Assembly: GCA_002134785.1 (NCBI GenBank)
Contig: MBQZ01000084.1
Location: 1-64,000 of the forward strand
Direction of reading: 5' to 3'
Length of the DNA: 64,000 bases
Source: Crenothrix sp. D3
GTDB taxonomy: Bacteria > Pseudomonadota > Gammaproteobacteria > Methylococcales > Methylomonadaceae
Shown: positions 1 through 8,707 of the stretch, one piece after another
How positions within the stretch are numbered: the stretch's first letter is position 1
How the letters are laid out: every line of letters begins with the position of its first letter
Notes under the pieces: generated by a model
Databases searched by the model: none
What the model was told of the DNA's origin: nothing
The model's input: the letters and a program-made list of their open reading frames with translations, nothing else
Made by a program: the position numbers and the translations under genes

Positions 1-102
1 TCTCCTGACTTAAATCCTATTGAACACAAATGGGCGCAAGCTAAAGCTCTTAGAAGAAAGAAAAACTGTTCCACTGATACGCTGTTTTCTCAGCTTTTTT
101 AA
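1..102 (+). CDS. IS630-family transposase, C-terminal end (partial)
   Basis: This is the last 33 codons of a transposase that enters from the left edge. The frame begins SPDLNPIEHKWAQAK and stops at a TAA at 100-102. PDLNPIE with the third acidic residue of the DDE triad is the signature of the IS630/Tc1-like DDE superfamily. Only about three bases separate the stop from sequence that reads as SulP STAS domain, so the right end of the element must lie within roughly 100-125. An internal ATG at 20 opens a longer frame through this region, but that joins transposase DNA to the anion transporter tail and is not a natural gene start. The 5' part, including the other catalytic residues, is outside the window. 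Confidence 0.8.
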   Translation, partial: SPDLNPIEHKWAQAKALRRKKNCSTDTLFSQLF

Positions 103-105
103 ATC

Positions 106-970
106 ATTTTATTTTGCTTTGGCTATATCAGAACACGTCTCGTTTTTGAACAAAGCCAATATTAAACGCACACTGGATAACGTCCCTATTAATAGCGATG
201 TGGTGATTGATGCTACGCGTTCAAAATATATGGACTACGATGTCTATGAAATTATTGAAGATTTTAAAAATGAAGCCCAATTCAAGAACATCAAACTGAC
301 GTTAGAAAATATGCGTGGCTTTGGTACGCTGAAACCAATTGAAAACGCGCGTAGCCACACTTACGCCAGTCAACAAGCATTAACGCCCGTTGACGTATTA
401 GCAATTTTACAAGACGGCAATGAGAATTTTATTAACAATCTCGAAGCCAATCGTAATTTGCTGGAGCAAGTCAACGACACCCAACAAGGGCAATTTCCGC
501 TTGCTATTATTTTGAGTTGTATGGATTCACGCACCTCGGTGGAATTGATTTTTGACTTAGGCTTAGGCGATGTATTCAGCGCGCGGGTAGCAGGGAATAT
601 TATTAATGATGATATGTTAGGGAGCATGGAATATGCTTGTAAAGTCGCAGGGTCTAAATTAATTGTCGTCTTAGGGCATTCGCATTGTGGCGCGATAAAA
701 GGCGCGTGTGCTGACGTAAAATTGGATCATCTCACGGGTTTGCTGGATAAAATTCAACCTGCGGTAATGGCGGTGACAGCACAAGGTGTATCTTCGACAG
801 AAGAACTAGTACAAAAAGTCGCCGAAAAAAATGTGTTACTGACAGTTGAACAAATCAGACTGCAAAGTATGGCACTGGAAACCCTGATTCAAAGTGGCGA
901 AATCGGCATTATTGGTGGAATGTACGATGTAGAAACAGGACGTGTGACTTTTTTTAATTCCAGTTGGTAG
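106..970 (+). pseudogene. SulP-type anion transporter / beta-carbonic anhydrase fusion, 5'-truncated
   Basis: The fragment starts inside a STAS domain (SEHVSFLNKANIK, then VVIDATRSKYMDYDVYEIIEDF), the cytoplasmic tail of SulP transporters. It continues into a complete beta-class carbonic anhydrase. Zinc and catalytic residues are visible: CMDSR (Cys codon at 518, with the Asp-Arg dyad) and HSHCG (His 683-685 region, Cys 686). Fusions of SulP permeases to carbonic anhydrase are a known family, thought to couple bicarbonate uptake to CO2 hydration. All membrane helices are missing because an IS630-type element ends just upstream. The carbonic anhydrase half is intact and could still be made if an internal start or the upstream ATG at 20 is used, so loss of function is inferred only for transport. 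Confidence 0.75.
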
Positions 971-985
971 GTCTTTATGACGGAG

Positions 986-1011
986 GTGGGCGCGAATAAA
1001 TTCGCGCCCAC
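986..1011 (+). terminator. Hairpin after the carbonic anhydrase gene
   Basis: A perfect 11-bp stem (GTGGGCGCGAA / TTCGCGCCCAC) with a TAAA loop lies 15 bases after the stop codon. There is no run of T after it, so it is either a weak terminator or an mRNA-end stabilising hairpin between this gene and argG. Confidence 0.45.
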
Positions 1012-1030
1012 ATATCCCCTTGGTTTCGCG

Positions 1031-1036
1031 TATAAT
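1031..1036 (+). promoter_or_regulatory. Probable -10 box of argG
   Basis: A consensus TATAAT lies 33 bases before the argG ATG. No convincing -35 hexamer is present at the usual spacing. The assignment rests on the exact hexamer and its position between the upstream hairpin and the gene. Confidence 0.4.
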
Positions 1037-1068
1037 TCTCCACATTTTTAACTCAAGGTAAAAACACT

Positions 1069-2283
1069 ATGTCAGACATTAACAAAGTCGTATTAGCGTA
1101 TTCAGGTGGTTTGGATACGTCGATTATTCTCAAATGGTTACAAGATGTTTATCAATGTGAAGTGGTCACATTCACTGCCGATTTAGGGCAACGGGAAGAA
1201 ATTGAACCTGCCCGCGCTAAAGCCATTGCAATGGGCATTAAAGAAATTTTTATCGAAGATTTACGCGAAGAATTTGCCCGTGATTATGTGTTTCCGATGT
1301 TTCGCGCCAATACGATTTATGAAGGCGAATATTTATTAGGTACGTCAATTGCGCGTCCATTAATCGCTAAACGTTTAATTGATATTGCCAATGAAACAGG
1401 TGCGACTGCCATTTCACATGGCGCGACAGGTAAAGGTAACGACCAAGTACGGTTTGAATTAGGCGCGTATGCGTTGCGTCCTGATATTCATGTTATCGCA
1501 CCGTGGCGCGAATGGGATTTAACGTCACGCCAATCGTTATTAGATTATGCGGAAAAACACGGCATTCCTGTAGAAATGAAACACGGTAAAACCTCGCCGT
1601 ATTCTATGGATGCGAATTTATTGCATATTTCGTATGAAGGTCGCGTCTTAGAAGACCCGTGGGCAGAACCAGAAGAAGCCATGTGGCGTTGGTCAGTTTC
1701 ACCTGAAAACGCGCCAGATCAAGCAACGTATATTGAATTAACTTATCAACAAGGCGACATCGTAGCCATTAATGATGAACCGTGTTCACCTGCAACCGTG
1801 ATGGAACAGTTAAACAAAGTCGGTGGTGCGAATGGTATCGGACGCTTGGACATCGTGGAAAACCGTTATGTCGGTATGAAATCACGCGGTTGTTACGAAA
1901 CCCCCGCAGGAACAATTATGCTCAAAGCGCATCGTGCGATTGAATCACTGACGCTAGATAGAGAAGTAGCACATTTAAAAGATGAACTAATGCCGCGTTA
2001 TGCGTCATTGATTTATAATGGTTACTGGTGGAGTCCAGAACGCGAAATGTTGCAAACCATGATTAACGCTTCACAAACTAACGTTAATGGTAAAGTGCGC
2101 CTTAAATTGTATAAAGGTAATGTGATTGTGGTTGGCCGTGAATCGACGACTGACAGTTTATTTGATGAAAGTATTGCGACGTTTGAAGACGATGCAGGAG
2201 CTTACAATCAAAAAGATGCGGCAGGCTTTATTAAATTAAATGCGTTAAGATTGCGTATTGCTGCTGCTAAGCGTTTGAAATAA
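1069..2283 (+). CDS. argG: Argininosuccinate synthase
   Basis: The enzyme joins citrulline and aspartate with ATP to give argininosuccinate, the penultimate step of arginine synthesis, in the cytoplasm. The 404-residue protein has the N-type ATP pyrophosphatase P-loop AYSGGLDTS at residues 10-18 and the family motif [14 protein letters not shown] around 118. Its length matches the roughly 400-residue ArgG family. The ATG at 1069 is preceded by AAGGTAAAAACACT, an acceptable ribosome site, and the protein begins directly with the conserved strand before the P-loop. It appears to be transcribed alone: hairpins lie on both sides. Identification is secure. Confidence 0.97.
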   Translation: MSDINKVVLAYSGGLDTSIILKWLQDVYQCEVVTFTADLGQREEIEPARAKAIAMGIKEIFIEDLREEFARDYVFPMFRANTIYEGEYLLGTSIARPLIAKRLIDIANETGATAISHGATGKGNDQVRFELGAYALRPDIHVIAPWREWDLTSRQSLLDYAEKHGIPVEMKHGKTSPYSMDANLLHISYEGRVLEDPWAEPEEAMWRWSVSPENAPDQATYIELTYQQGDIVAINDEPCSPATVMEQLNKVGGANGIGRLDIVENRYVGMKSRGCYETPAGTIMLKAHRAIESLTLDREVAHLKDELMPRYASLIYNGYWWSPEREMLQTMINASQTNVNGKVRLKLYKGNVIVVGRESTTDSLFDESIATFEDDAGAYNQKDAAGFIKLNALRLRIAAAKRLK

Positions 2284-2299
2284 CAACTTAAAAACCACA

Positions 2300-2329
2300 G
2301 GACACACTGCGTAAACGTGTAGTGTGTCC
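2300..2329 (+). repeat. Inverted repeat after argG
   Basis: Perfect 9-bp arms GGACACACT / AGTGTGTCC flank a 12-base loop, 17 bases after the argG stop. It lacks a T-tract, so it is a possible weak terminator or mRNA 3' stabiliser. Confidence 0.5.
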
Positions 2330-2401
2330 GCTGGTAAGACCTACATAATAATAACTATTTGTTCAACTGGGCTTTTTGCACAGTTTATGAGGAAGGCAGT
2401 A

Positions 2402-2986
2402 ATGAGCGATACACCCGAAAAAAAGTCCAATATAGTTGCCCTGAACACCATACCACCCCATCAGAATTTGGTAAAAGCCAATCGATGGTTGTTAGCAACG
2501 GTTTTTTTCTTGATGTCGGTCATTGTTGTCGGCGGCTGGTTATTATTTCCGCGTGAAGATTTAACGGCGTATAAACAAACGACGAATACTCAACTGTATA
2601 GCGATCACATAAATCCTGTATTGTCTGCTGAAGTCAATACGCTAAAAGGGCAGTTTGTTGGCTTAGTCAGTGGTTCAATTGAAAGTAAACTCAGAACCTT
2701 GGAAGACAGTGTTCGTTTAGGTTCTGCGCCTGATTCATTGATGACGATTGAAGAGTTGCGTAATGATATTAAATCCTTACGCGCTTATTCAGCACCATCT
2801 AATAACGGCAAAGTGACACTGCCTAATGAACAAATAATGGCAGAAATGTCGGAGTTAAAAAAGCTGGTGTATTTGAGTTTGGCTTCGTGTGGTTTGATGT
2901 TTGCGGCGTTTGCAGGTATTTGGTTTAAAAATAAACACCGTTTACCTTATAAAGAAATGATTACCCGTTATCTGCATAAAGATTAA
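2402..2986 (+). CDS. Two-helix membrane protein of unknown function
   Basis: This 194-residue protein is not one I recognise. It has a hydrophilic N-terminus, a membrane helix around residues 28-48 (LLATVFFLMSVIVVGGWLL), a periplasmic-looking middle section of about 100 residues that reads as partly helical, and a second helix near 160-178 (LVYLSLASCGLMFAAFAGIWF) before a basic tail. The start at 2402 is chosen over an in-frame codon at 2324 because GAGGAAGG lies at the right distance and the upstream stretch overlaps the argG hairpin. It ends just before a strong bidirectional terminator. No neighbour suggests a role. Confidence 0.7.
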   Translation: MSDTPEKKSNIVALNTIPPHQNLVKANRWLLATVFFLMSVIVVGGWLLFPREDLTAYKQTTNTQLYSDHINPVLSAEVNTLKGQFVGLVSGSIESKLRTLEDSVRLGSAPDSLMTIEELRNDIKSLRAYSAPSNNGKVTLPNEQIMAEMSELKKLVYLSLASCGLMFAAFAGIWFKNKHRLPYKEMITRYLHKD

Positions 2987-2993
2987 TTTTTTT

Positions 2994-3041
2994 GCACAAA
3001 AAAAGCCGCTCGACTATTCAGTCTGAGCGGCTTTTTTGTGC
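2994..3041. terminator. Bidirectional Rho-independent terminator
   Basis: The arms GCACAAAAAAAGCCGCTC and GAGCGGCTTTTTTGTGC form a long stem with A and T tracts on both sides. It sits between two convergent genes and would stop transcription from both strands. Confidence 0.9.
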
Positions 3042-3055
3042 GTGAATGAATCTAA

Positions 3056-3394
3056 TTATTTAGATTTCAAATAAGCGTATATCGCGTCAACGGCTTGATC
3101 TTCGCCGTAGCCCGCTTTGACAACAGCAGGTACTTTCATTATTTCTTCGACAGCTTTAGGCATACCGCCTTTACCTGCTTTTAATGTGTTTTCAAACGAT
3201 GCTCTGTCCAATTTGCCGTCTTTGATTAATGCAGACAACTGAGGATTTGAAGCAATGTCATGGCAAGAGCCACAACCACGACCAAAAGCGCGTTCATAGA
3301 TTTTTTTACCAACGTCTTCAGATTCGTCAGCGAATGCTGCGCCGCTTAAAGTAATTAACATAACGCCAGCTAATGTAGCTAATGATTTTTTCAT
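3056..3394 (-). CDS. Small periplasmic monohaem cytochrome c
   Basis: This 112-residue precursor has a signal peptide (cleavage likely after AFA at residue 22). It has one haem site CGSCH at 41-45 and a probable distal ligand Met78 in GGMPKA. The C-terminal helix VDAIYAYLKSK is typical of class I cytochromes c. Such proteins shuttle electrons in the periplasm. In a methanotroph the donor could be methanol dehydrogenase or the bc1 complex, but nothing nearby fixes this. A good ribosome site (AGAGAGGTC) precedes the ATG. A near-perfect palindrome lies in its leader at 3417-3436, which suggests regulation. Confidence 0.88.
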   Translation of the reverse strand: MKKSLATLAGVMLITLSGAAFADESEDVGKKIYERAFGRGCGSCHDIASNPQLSALIKDGKLDRASFENTLKAGKGGMPKAVEEIMKVPAVVKAGYGEDQAVDAIYAYLKSK

Positions 3395-3416
3395 ATTGAC
3401 CTCTCTTGATGATTGA

Positions 3417-3436
3417 AAAAGAACAGATGTTCTTTT
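3417..3436. promoter_or_regulatory. Operator-like palindrome upstream of the cytochrome c gene
   Basis: AAAAGAACA-ga-TGTTCTTTT is a perfect 9-bp dyad with a 2-base centre, 23 bases before the cytochrome start codon. It resembles a dimeric-repressor site, but the cognate regulator is unknown. It could also act as an RNA hairpin in the leader. Confidence 0.4.
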
Positions 3437-3550
3437 ATGTGGAAATAACGTTTAAGCCAGCAAAGAATAGGGAATTTACGGATAAAATTCAATTGTTTTA
3501 TTCACTTCTTTGCATTCATATTGTTCATGGAGCTAACACACAATAAAATG

Positions 3551-3640
3551 ATACCGTTCGTGGTGAGTCCTTCGCTAAACTCAGGAGAGCCTTGTCGAAT
3601 CACATTCACACTTCGAAGAGCTTCGGTGCGAACGGTTTTG
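3551..3640. repeat. Degenerate copy of the GTTCG/GTCGAA dispersed repeat
   Basis: The stretch between the cytochrome promoter region and cysG contains ACCGTTCGTGGTGAGTCCTT, CTTGTCGAAT and GTGCGAACGGTT. These are scattered pieces of the palindromic repeat seen intact at 6.7, 37.8, 40.6 and 42.7 kb. The arms no longer pair perfectly. Confidence 0.5.
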
Positions 3641-3656
3641 TAATCGTTTTAAGCGG

Positions 3657-5039
3657 TCAACCATCAAACCACCGCAGCCGTTCATGGAGTGTCACCACAG
3701 TACCGATAATAATCAGCGTTGGCGGTTTAATATCCAGTTGAGCAACTTGTGCGGGTAAGGTCGATAAAGTACCGATAATGACACGTTGATTATGCGTCGT
3801 GCCTTGCTGCACTAAGGCAATCGGTAAATTTTCATCGCTCCCATGCGCAATTAATGACTGACAAATTTTTTCTAACCCGACTAACCCCATGTAAATAACG
3901 ATAGTTTGATTAGGTACGGCTAGTTGTGTCCAGTTTAAATTGACGGAATCGTCTTTTAAATGCCCTGTGACAAAGGTGCAGGATTGGGCATGATCCCTGT
4001 GAGTAAGTGGAATACCTGCATAAGTCGCGCAACCTGAGGCAGCAGTAATACCTGGAACAACTTGAAAATGAATGCCTTGCTGCATGAGGGTTTCAATTTC
4101 TTCACCACCACGACCAAAAATAAAAGGATCGCCACCTTTTAAGCGGGCGACGCGTTTGCCTGCTTTGGCTAAATCTGCCAGTAGGGTATTGATAGATTCT
4201 TGCGGTAAGGCATGATTTTGACGTTGTTTGCCGACATAAATTTTTTCGCTGTCGCGGCGAGCTAAATCAAGAATGTCAGGCGAAACCAAGCGATCATAAA
4301 CTACAACATCAGCTTGTTGTAGCAAACGTAACGCACGAAAGGTTAATAAATCAGCCGCACCAGGCCCTGCGCCTATTAAATAAACTTCACCCACAGGCGG
4401 GATGTTTTCGGTGGTATTCAAGGTTTGTTGTAACTGTTGTTTGGCTTGTTCGTCTTTACCCGCAAAAACCAGTTCAGCAATATTACTTTGAAAAACGTGC
4501 TCCCAAAAAATCCGTCGTTGTTGAAATGTTTTAAAGTGTTGTTGCACGGGGCTTCTAAATTTAGCCGCTAATTGTGCTAGTCGTCCATAACTCGGTGGAA
4601 TCAGGGTTTCTATTTTGGCGCGAAGTAAGCGAGCTAATACGGGTGCAGCACCACTGGAAGACACCGCAATAATCAGCGGCGAACGATCAACAATAGCAGG
4701 AAATATAAAGCTACACAGTGCTGGATTATCGACCACATTCACCAAAATTTTCTGTTGTTCTGCGGTAGTTGCCACTAGACGATTGGTTTCATCGTCATTG
4801 GTAGCCGATACTACTAGTCTAAAACCGCGCAGGTCTTCAGGTAAAAAGGCTTTTTGTTGCAAGGTAAGCGAGTGACTGACTGCCATTTCGGCGACGTTGG
4901 TGCTTATTTCTTTAGCAATGACGGTGATTTTCGCACCTGCGCGGGCTAAACAATCAATTTTTCGCGCGGCTATTTCGCCACCACCGACAACGAGGCAATC
5001 TTGGTCTTTCAGTTTTACAAAAATAGGAAAATAATCCAT
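3657..5039 (-). CDS. cysG: Siroheme synthase (trifunctional)
   Basis: The 460-residue protein makes sirohaem, the cofactor of sulphite and nitrite reductases, from uroporphyrinogen III. The N-terminal half is the NAD-dependent precorrin-2 dehydrogenase and ferrochelatase (Rossmann loop VVGGGEIAARK near residue 20). The C-terminal half is uroporphyrinogen methyltransferase (GAGPGAADLLT near 220, VVYDRLV, GGDPFIFGRGGEE). Length matches E. coli CysG (457). The start at 5039 is chosen because MDYFPIFVKLKDQDCLVVGGG aligns with the family's N-terminus; a longer frame begins at 5087. It diverges from the tusA-like gene, with about 80 bases between them for both promoters. Confidence 0.93.
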   Translation of the reverse strand: MDYFPIFVKLKDQDCLVVGGGEIAARKIDCLARAGAKITVIAKEISTNVAEMAVSHSLTLQQKAFLPEDLRGFRLVVSATNDDETNRLVATTAEQQKILVNVVDNPALCSFIFPAIVDRSPLIIAVSSSGAAPVLARLLRAKIETLIPPSYGRLAQLAAKFRSPVQQHFKTFQQRRIFWEHVFQSNIAELVFAGKDEQAKQQLQQTLNTTENIPPVGEVYLIGAGPGAADLLTFRALRLLQQADVVVYDRLVSPDILDLARRDSEKIYVGKQRQNHALPQESINTLLADLAKAGKRVARLKGGDPFIFGRGGEEIETLMQQGIHFQVVPGITAASGCATYAGIPLTHRDHAQSCTFVTGHLKDDSVNLNWTQLAVPNQTIVIYMGLVGLEKICQSLIAHGSDENLPIALVQQGTTHNQRVIIGTLSTLPAQVAQLDIKPPTLIIIGTVVTLHERLRWFDG

Positions 5040-5121
5040 TCTATGGTGATGATGCGTCGATTTAATAGAGAATGGTATTATAAGCACTCTACATTTGAAT
5101 TGAGAGTGTTAAAACTAAATT

Positions 5122-5352
5122 ATGATTGAATTTAATCTGGAAGTAGATGCCAGCGGTTTGCAATGTCCTCTGCCTTTATTGCGACTTAAAAAAGCCTTGA
5201 TGGCAATGACTAGCGGCGAAATCGTGAAAGTGATTGCCACTGACCCCGCAGCACATTTAGACTTTGGTGTCTATACTGACCAAGCAGGTCATCAAATCGT
5301 TGAATTTATAAAGCAATCACACACACAGATTTTTTATATCAAAAAGAGATAA
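5122..5352 (+). CDS. TusA-family sulfurtransferase
   Basis: This 76-residue protein has the two-layer TusA/SirA/YedF fold signature. The strand VDASGLQCPLPLLRLKKAL carries the persulphide-forming Cys15 in a CPxP motif. Family members pass sulphur to tRNA thiolation, molybdenum cofactor or other sulphur pathways. Which branch this one serves cannot be told from sequence. It lies divergent to cysG, a sulphur assimilation gene, and 34 bases before the HD-GYP gene, with which it may be co-transcribed. Confidence 0.85.
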   Translation: MIEFNLEVDASGLQCPLPLLRLKKALMAMTSGEIVKVIATDPAAHLDFGVYTDQAGHQIVEFIKQSHTQIFYIKKR

Positions 5353-5386
5353 TAGCAGACACAAAAAGTCACCACTGGAATTCACA

Positions 5387-6616
5387 ATGATAAAACTTAG
5401 CACTTCAGATCTGTGTTGTGGTATGTATGTTTCTGCCTTGGACAGATCGTGGATAGGAACGCCTTTTTTGTTTCAAAGTTTCCTTATTAAAACGGAAAAA
5501 CAGATTCAGCAACTGCAAAAATATTGTCGCACTGTTGAAATTGATGAGGACAAAAGCGATCCATCAATTGCCGATAAGATTTTCTTGTACAAGTGTAAAG
5601 CTGCCAATGCCCCCGATGAAGCCATCGTAGATATAAAACAATTTGAAGCAAAGATGGCTGTTGCCCGTCAAGTCTATGAAAATACAGAAACCTCGCTACA
5701 TAACGTATTAAATGATTTTCGGCTCAATAAAAAAAACAGTCCAGTTGAACTAAAAGCCTGTGTTCATGGTGTTATTGATGGCGTGATGCACAATCCTAAT
5801 GCACTGGCATTACTTAGCAATCTAAAATCAAAACAACAAGATACCGCTCGCCATAGTCTAAATGTATGTATTCTTAGTTTACTTTTTGGTCGCCATTTGG
5901 GGCTTAATGAACAGCAATTATCTGATTTGGGTTACGCTGCATTACTGCATGACATGGGGGAAATTAAAGTGTCTCAAGCCATTCTTGACAAACACAATAG
6001 AAAGCTAACGCCCGAAGAAAAAAAAGAAATGGAAATGCACACTCAATATGGTGAAGAAATATTATTGAATACCCCTGATATTCCAAGTATCGCCATAAAA
6101 GTCGCCCGCTCACATCATGAGCGAGTGAATGGCAAAGGTTATCCTGATGGTTTAATAGGTAATGAAATTGACTCTTTCTCCAGATTAATTTCCATCGTTG
6201 ATGTTTATGAGATAGTCACTAATCATCCAGGAGCTAAAGTACAGATTTCCTGTTCTGACGCATTGAAATCTATTTACATGATGCGTGGTAGTTTCTTTGA
6301 TGCGGAACTGGTCGAGGAATTTATTAAATGCTTAGGGATTTATCCAATTGGTAGTGTAGTTGAGCTAAATAGCGGCGAAATAGCCATTGTGATTGGTACT
6401 AAACAAGAGAAAAGTTCATTACCAACTCTTATGGTTGTTAAGAATAAAAAGGGGATGTTTTGTGATCCGCAAGTTGTTAATTTAGAACAATTCAAATTTA
6501 GCATAAGTACACGTTCGTTAAAACTGAGTATTACTAAAGTCGTTGATCCTGATTCTGTGGGTATAGATTTGAGTGATTATATAATTAGAGAAGCGGGTAT
6601 GAGTATGGGACGATAA
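5387..6616 (+). CDS. HD-GYP cyclic di-GMP phosphodiesterase
   Basis: This 409-residue cytoplasmic protein has a DUF3391-type N-terminal region (residues 1 to about 120, opening with the typical ...LCCGMYVSALDRSW...). An HD-GYP domain follows (about 125-320) with the metal HD pair at 188-189 (LLHDMGEIKV) and the diagnostic HHERVNGKGYPDGL at 243-256. All family catalytic residues I can see are present, so active hydrolysis of c-di-GMP is expected. The type IV pilus ATPase genes at 8.7-10.9 kb are an obvious kind of output but are not in the same operon. A C-terminal extension of about 90 residues has no motif I recognise. Confidence 0.9.
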   Translation: MIKLSTSDLCCGMYVSALDRSWIGTPFLFQSFLIKTEKQIQQLQKYCRTVEIDEDKSDPSIADKIFLYKCKAANAPDEAIVDIKQFEAKMAVARQVYENTETSLHNVLNDFRLNKKNSPVELKACVHGVIDGVMHNPNALALLSNLKSKQQDTARHSLNVCILSLLFGRHLGLNEQQLSDLGYAALLHDMGEIKVSQAILDKHNRKLTPEEKKEMEMHTQYGEEILLNTPDIPSIAIKVARSHHERVNGKGYPDGLIGNEIDSFSRLISIVDVYEIVTNHPGAKVQISCSDALKSIYMMRGSFFDAELVEEFIKCLGIYPIGSVVELNSGEIAIVIGTKQEKSSLPTLMVVKNKKGMFCDPQVVNLEQFKFSISTRSLKLSITKVVDPDSVGIDLSDYIIREAGMSMGR

Positions 6617-6701
6617 ATCACCGTAAGAGCATACCTATCAGTTTCATAGCCAGTGTGGAGCTAAGTAGTCGCTCAAAAGTCTTTTAACAAAATAGAAAAC
6701 A

Positions 6702-6843
6702 GGCTTAACCGTTCGTCCTGAGCCTGTCGAAGGAAGCCTGTCGAAGGAAGCCTGTCGAAGGAAGCCTGTCGAAGGATGGACGGTTAAGCCCGCTCATGGT
6801 TCGACTGTTCGACAAGCTCACAGCTCACCATGAACGGCTTAAC
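6702..6843. repeat. Dispersed GTTCG/GTCGAA palindromic repeat, expanded copy
   Basis: The 314-base gap between the HD-GYP gene and purC is largely filled by this element. It has GGCTTAACCGTTCG at the left, a tandem array in the middle, GGACGGTTAAGCC, and a second hairpin ending CCATGAACGGCTTAAC. Sister copies are at 37771, 40608 and 42707. The element looks like two adjoining hairpins of a REP-type family. Confidence 0.8.
6721..6776 (+). repeat. Four exact tandem copies of a 14-bp unit
   Basis: AGCCTGTCGAAGGA is repeated four times without a mismatch inside the dispersed repeat. Other copies of the repeat in this window have the unit once or not at all, so this is a local expansion, probably by slippage. 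Confidence 0.95.
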
Positions 6844-6930
6844 AATCCTGCCAGCCAAAATGTTAAAAGATATATGGTCAGCTACTTAATGCTACGCTCC
6901 ACACGCGCTATGTTTTGAAATGGTAATGAA

Positions 6931-7824
6931 TTATGCTCGTGTTAACCGCAATTCAGCTTCGCGGTATTTTGCCGCGCAATATTCAGCAACTTCAGCAGGT
7001 AATGTAGGGGCGGGGGCTTTTTTATCCCAATCTAAGGTTTCTAAATAATCACGCACATATTGCTTATCAAAACTGGGTGGGCTAATGCCAACTTGGTATT
7101 GATCCACGGGCCAGAAACGTGACGAATCTGGCGTTAAAGCTTCATCAATTAAATAGAGTGTGCCTGCTTTATCCACACCAAATTCAAATTTAGTGTCGGC
7201 AATAATAATGCCGCGTTCTTTGGCATAACTGGCGGCTTCTTTGTAGAGCTTCAAACTGGCATCACGCACTTGCTCGGCTAAGTCTTGTCCGATTAATGCG
7301 ACGGTATGTTCAAATGAGACATTTTCATCGTGTTGATCAACAGCGGCTTTAGTTGATGGGGTGTAAATGGGTTCAGGCAGTTGCTGAGCTTGTTGTAAGC
7401 CTTCGGGTAGTTGAATGCCGCATATCGCACCTGTTTGTTGGTAATCTTTCCAGCCTGAGCCAATTAAATAACCGCGTACTATGGCTTCAACAGGCAGTGG
7501 ATTTAAGCGTTTAACGACAACCGCGCGACCTTCAATCGGTGCGCGTTCTTCGGCGTTGGGGATGACCTGTTCTAGGGGTATGTTGGTGATGTGGTTGGGC
7601 ATGACGTGCTGCATTTTTTTAAACCAGAAATTAGAAATACTGGTTAATACCTGTCCTTTGTTGGGTATGGGGTCTGGTAGAATCACGTCAAATGCGGACA
7701 ATCTGTCGGTGGCAACAATCAGCATAGTGTCATCATCAATGGCGTAAATATCACGGACTTTGCCACGCGCAAGAAGTGTTAAAGAAGGCAGTTCTGATTG
7801 ATAAAGTGCGTCTGAAATGGTCAT
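6931..7824 (-). CDS. purC: Phosphoribosylaminoimidazole-succinocarboxamide synthase (SAICAR synthetase)
   Basis: The enzyme condenses CAIR with aspartate in purine biosynthesis. The 297-residue protein is of the longer, yeast Ade1-like type. It shows [12 protein letters not shown] near residue 21, [17 protein letters not shown] near 113, DTKFEFGVD near 210 and the signature [13 protein letters not shown] near 227. The start ATG at 7824 is supported by a GAGGACTT sequence just upstream. It diverges from the djlA-like gene with 70 bases between. purB, another purine gene, is at 41 kb and not linked. Identification is secure. Confidence 0.96.
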   Translation of the reverse strand: MTISDALYQSELPSLTLLARGKVRDIYAIDDDTMLIVATDRLSAFDVILPDPIPNKGQVLTSISNFWFKKMQHVMPNHITNIPLEQVIPNAEERAPIEGRAVVVKRLNPLPVEAIVRGYLIGSGWKDYQQTGAICGIQLPEGLQQAQQLPEPIYTPSTKAAVDQHDENVSFEHTVALIGQDLAEQVRDASLKLYKEAASYAKERGIIIADTKFEFGVDKAGTLYLIDEALTPDSSRFWPVDQYQVGISPPSFDKQYVRDYLETLDWDKKAPAPTLPAEVAEYCAAKYREAELRLTRA

Positions 7825-7894
7825 AAGTCCTCGATGGGCTGCAAGATGGTTAATGTTATAATTTTAGCATTATTAACAGGGTAGGGTTGTTTGA

Positions 7895-8674
7895 ATGAGT
7901 TTGTTAAGGTCGGTGATTGGCGGTGCGTTTGGCTTTGTGGTCGGCGGGCCGTTAGGTGCTATTCTGGGTGCGTCTATTGCTCATCAATTGGGTAATAGGG
8001 AAGAGACGAAATCTATTGAGTCATCACAGGCGCAAATGGCGTTTTTTGCAGCGACTTTTTCAGTGATGGGTCATGTTGCTAAGGTAAATGGTCGGGTTTA
8101 CCCAGAAGCAATCAGTTTCGCTAAACGGACGATGAGTGAAATGCAGTTAGATACCGAGCTGCAAGACACGGCAATTAATCTTTTTCAACAAGGTAAACAA
8201 ATCAATTTTCCGCTGGATCATGTGCTGGCTCAGTTTTATCAAGAATGTCACCAGCATTCGAATTTAATCCAGCGTTTTTTAGACATTCAACTGCAAACAG
8301 CGATTGTAAATGGCACGTTAACCAGTCACGAAGACGCGGTGTTATGGCATTTGTGCCGTCAATTGAAAATCTCTCAATTTAATTATCAACGTATAAAAAT
8401 ACGGCGACTTTCACAGCAGTATTTTTACCAGCAAACAGCACAGATTTCTAATACACACACATCAAACAAAGCTGAGGCCTATAAAGTATTAGGTTTAACA
8501 CCCGCCGCTAATCAGGCGGACGTTAAACAGGCTTACCGCCGTCTTATGAGTCAACATCACCCTGATAAATTAGCCTCCAAAGGGCTATCTGAAGCAACCA
8601 TGCTGCGGGCTAAAGAAAAAACCCAGCAGATTAGCAAGGCTTACGAAACTATTCAAAAGTTGAGTGGTGCATAA
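7895..8674 (+). CDS. djlA: DjlA-like membrane-anchored J-domain co-chaperone
   Basis: This 259-residue protein (E. coli DjlA is 271) has a glycine-zipper membrane segment at the N-terminus (GGAFGFVVGGPLGAILGASI). A TerB-like helical domain spans about 45-150 (FFAATFSVMGHVAKVNGRV). A C-terminal J domain carries HPD at 222-224 and KVLGLTPAANQADVKQAYRR before it. The J domain is expected to stimulate the ATPase of DnaK. The order TM, TerB, J is diagnostic of DjlA. The start codon follows a GGGTTGTTTG leader with a weak ribosome site. Confidence 0.88.
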   Translation: MSLLRSVIGGAFGFVVGGPLGAILGASIAHQLGNREETKSIESSQAQMAFFAATFSVMGHVAKVNGRVYPEAISFAKRTMSEMQLDTELQDTAINLFQQGKQINFPLDHVLAQFYQECHQHSNLIQRFLDIQLQTAIVNGTLTSHEDAVLWHLCRQLKISQFNYQRIKIRRLSQQYFYQQTAQISNTHTSNKAEAYKVLGLTPAANQADVKQAYRRLMSQHHPDKLASKGLSEATMLRAKEKTQQISKAYETIQKLSGA

Positions 8675-8707
8675 CTGGCGCACTTTTTGAATTTGCCCGC
8701 AGAAAAA

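Noticed and set aside
370-627. Minus-strand frame of 85 codons
   Set aside because: It lies wholly inside the carbonic anhydrase coding region and has no motif; a shadow frame.
6702-6843. Possible CRISPR array because of regular short units
   Set aside because: The four units are directly adjacent with no spacers, and no cas genes are near.
7481-7747. Plus-strand frame opposite purC
   Set aside because: Antisense to strongly conserved purC sequence; composition is a mirror of the real gene.
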